Positions 12,918 through 13,076 of a DNA stretch of 13,076 bases are shown here, piece after piece (position 1 is the first letter of the stretch; each line of letters starts with the position of its first letter). The DNA comes from Candidatus Gottesmanbacteria bacterium (GTDB lineage: Bacteria; Patescibacteriota; Microgenomatia; JACPZF01). The position numbers and the translations under genes are program-made. The DNA lies in contig JACPZF010000077.1 in the NCBI GenBank assembly GCA_016195615.1, forward strand, positions 1 to 13,076, given 5' to 3'. A model generated the notes under the pieces. It saw only the letters and a program-made list of their open reading frames with translations. It was not told where the DNA came from and searched no databases.

Positions 12918-13076
12918 ATTAACACTAGGTATCATAGGGTACTGAGCCAGCACATGGTATCCACTCCATGGTCCTAAATCTACAGATACTCGATCAAGAA
13001 TGATCGGTGGAACTATTCTCATTTTAACATCAATGTCTGTCAAATACTCCTGTACTTTCTGAAATGGTGTTTTTCC
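12918..13076 (-). other. Open coding-like tail upstream of nadD, possibly the end of an IS-type transposase
   Basis: The minus-strand frame of nadD remains open from 12917 to the window edge. It begins GKTPFQKVQEYL at the edge and continues with PPIILDRVSVDLGPWSGYH. The 'GKTP-x-x-x' start resembles the segment near the end of IS3/IS481-type integrase-core transposases (…LNGKTPFE…), so this could be the C-terminus of such a gene running in frame into nadD without its own stop. The remaining residues are not ones I recognise. Alternatives are a chance open frame, or an unusual N-terminal extension of the adenylyltransferase beginning at TTG 13043. The resemblance is weak and rests on a few residues. 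Confidence 0.3.

Noticed and set aside
1..13076. CRISPR array, tRNA/rRNA genes, phage genes or a defence island
   Set aside because: No regularly spaced repeats, cloverleaf sequences or marker genes of these kinds were seen on either strand.

Overview
The window is a compact piece of bacterial chromosome with moderately low GC and almost no spacer DNA. It codes on both strands, uses the standard bacterial code with TAA/TGA/TAG stops, and carries no RNA gene for tRNA or rRNA, no CRISPR and no complete mobile element. Several features suggest a genome-reduced bacterium of the Patescibacteria/CPR type, perhaps Microgenomates-like: short overlapping genes, a half-length SufD, a riboflavin kinase without its usual FAD-synthetase half, flavin scavenging, and almost no Shine-Dalgarno sites. 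This placement is an inference and was not tested by phylogeny.

Positions 23-7946 (+ strand) are one tightly packed gene series: an Rrf2-type Fe-S-responsive regulator, sufC, sufB, a short sufD, a Rieske ferredoxin, sufS, a sufU/iscU-like scaffold, a small ferredoxin with three cluster cysteines, and a two-subunit 2-oxoacid:ferredoxin oxidoreductase (fused gamma-alpha subunit, then beta subunit). The first part builds Fe-S clusters: SufS takes sulfur from cysteine, SufU relays or scaffolds it, and SufBCD assembles the cluster. The second part consists of Fe-S proteins that would consume those clusters. The probable regulator has three cysteines placed as in IscR-type cluster sensors. Its promoter lies before the window.

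Positions 7952-10404 (- strand) carry lon, an ATP-dependent protease. Its promoter overlaps a near-perfect CIRCE operator (10365-10391), the HrcA binding site. Lon is therefore predicted to be a heat-shock gene, and its mRNA may be nearly leaderless.

Positions 10388-12364 (- strand) form a flavin-uptake operon. In transcription order it has a promoter overlapping the nadD stop codon, an FMN riboswitch, an intrinsic terminator whose 5' arm can pair perfectly over 9 bp with the aptamer's 5' strand, an EamA/DMT transporter (probable riboflavin importer), a stand-alone riboflavin kinase, and a small PAP2 phosphatase. Riboflavin would be imported, trapped as FMN, and FMN would switch the operon off.

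Positions 12354-12917 (- strand) hold a NadD-like adenylyltransferase for NAD synthesis. Its reading frame stays open upstream to the right edge of the window, through sequence that may be the tail of an IS-type transposase.

No stretch over 300 bases lacks a gene. The longest non-coding stretch, about 220 bases at 12134-12353, is the riboswitch leader.
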